Assembly: GCA_016928605.1 (NCBI GenBank)
Contig: JAFGKN010000785.1
Coordinates: 1 to 5,860, forward strand
From: Planctomycetota bacterium
GTDB lineage: Bacteria; Planctomycetota; UBA8108
Direction of reading: 5' to 3'
Length of the DNA: 5,860 bases
The translations under genes and the position numbers were made by a program. Each line of letters opens with the position of its first letter. Position 1 is the stretch's first letter. Under the pieces are notes generated by a model. The model did no database searches, was not told the origin of the DNA, and saw nothing but the letters and a program-made list of their open reading frames with translations. Below, one piece after another: positions 5,779 through 5,860 of the stretch.

Positions 5779-5860
5779 ATGGAAGAGGCGAAAGGCTGCT
5801 CCTACTCCACCGTCGCCATCGTCGGCGTCGGCCTGATCGGCGGATCGTTCGGCCTCGCCC
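5779..5860 (+). CDS. tyrA: Prephenate dehydrogenase family protein, N-terminal fragment (3' end outside window)
   Basis: Only the first 27 codons are present. After about ten leading residues, TVAIVGVGLIGGSFGLA (11-27) forms the first beta strand and the dinucleotide-binding turn of a Rossmann fold, G16-x-G18-x-x-G21. The wording GxGLIGGSxxLA is characteristic of TyrA-type prephenate/arogenate dehydrogenases, which oxidise prephenate or arogenate with NAD(P)+ in tyrosine synthesis. ATG 5779 fits the family's short N-terminal lead. Other NAD(P)-binding dehydrogenases share GxGxxG, so the assignment rests on the LIGGS context and a short stretch. It could also be a cyclohexadienyl dehydrogenase or a fused form. 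It sits 157 nt after the GNAT stop, behind its own candidate promoter. Confidence 0.8.
   Translation, partial: MEEAKGCSYSTVAIVGVGLIGGSFGLA

Noticed and set aside
1..5860. CRISPR array, tRNA/rRNA genes, insertion sequences, phage or defence genes
   Set aside because: I looked for spaced repeats, terminal inverted repeats, transposase or integrase motifs and cloverleaf structures and saw none. The only tandem repeat is the 23-bp unit at 5701-5760, which has no spacers.

Overview
This is a GC-rich stretch (roughly two-thirds or more G+C by eye, with strong G/C bias at third codon positions) from what looks like a diderm bacterium. The diderm inference rests on a probable lipoprotein of the N-acetylmuramidase family and on the general style of the housekeeping proteins. 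The phylum cannot be fixed from these genes. Several deep-branching high-GC groups are compatible, such as Acidobacteriota, Myxococcota, Gemmatimonadota or Eisenbacteria-like lineages. Start codons are mixed: ATG for the lipoprotein and tyrA, GTG for polA and the acetyltransferase.

Layout. Positions 2-547 (+) hold the last 181 codons of glutamate 5-kinase (ProB), with the end of the kinase domain and the whole PUA domain. Converging on it with a 15-nt gap is a DUF1343/GH171 lipoprotein (563-1810, -), a predicted exo-beta-N-acetylmuramidase. A 146-nt divergent intergenic region (1811-1956) separates it from polA (1957-4677, +). PolA is a full-length, three-activity DNA polymerase I of 906 residues with all catalytic motifs intact. 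Its stop codon overlaps the GTG of a 315-residue tandem-GNAT acetyltransferase (4674-5621, +) in a GTGA junction. A 157-nt intergenic region follows, with GC-rich hairpins, a partial duplication of the acetyltransferase 3' end, a 23-bp tandem repeat and a candidate promoter. The window ends in the first 27 codons of a TyrA-type prephenate dehydrogenase (5779-5860, +).

Functionally this is an ordinary chromosomal housekeeping neighbourhood: proline biosynthesis, cell-wall sugar recycling, DNA repair/replication, an acetyltransferase of unknown substrate, and aromatic amino acid biosynthesis. polA and the GNAT gene are almost certainly co-transcribed and probably translationally coupled. The other genes do not form an obvious pathway. 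I see no mobile element, CRISPR array, tRNA or rRNA, and no evidence of a novel multi-gene system. The observations worth a second look are small-scale: palindromes at gene junctions, a hairpin just upstream of the polA start, the 3'-end duplication, and the repeat/promoter region before tyrA.
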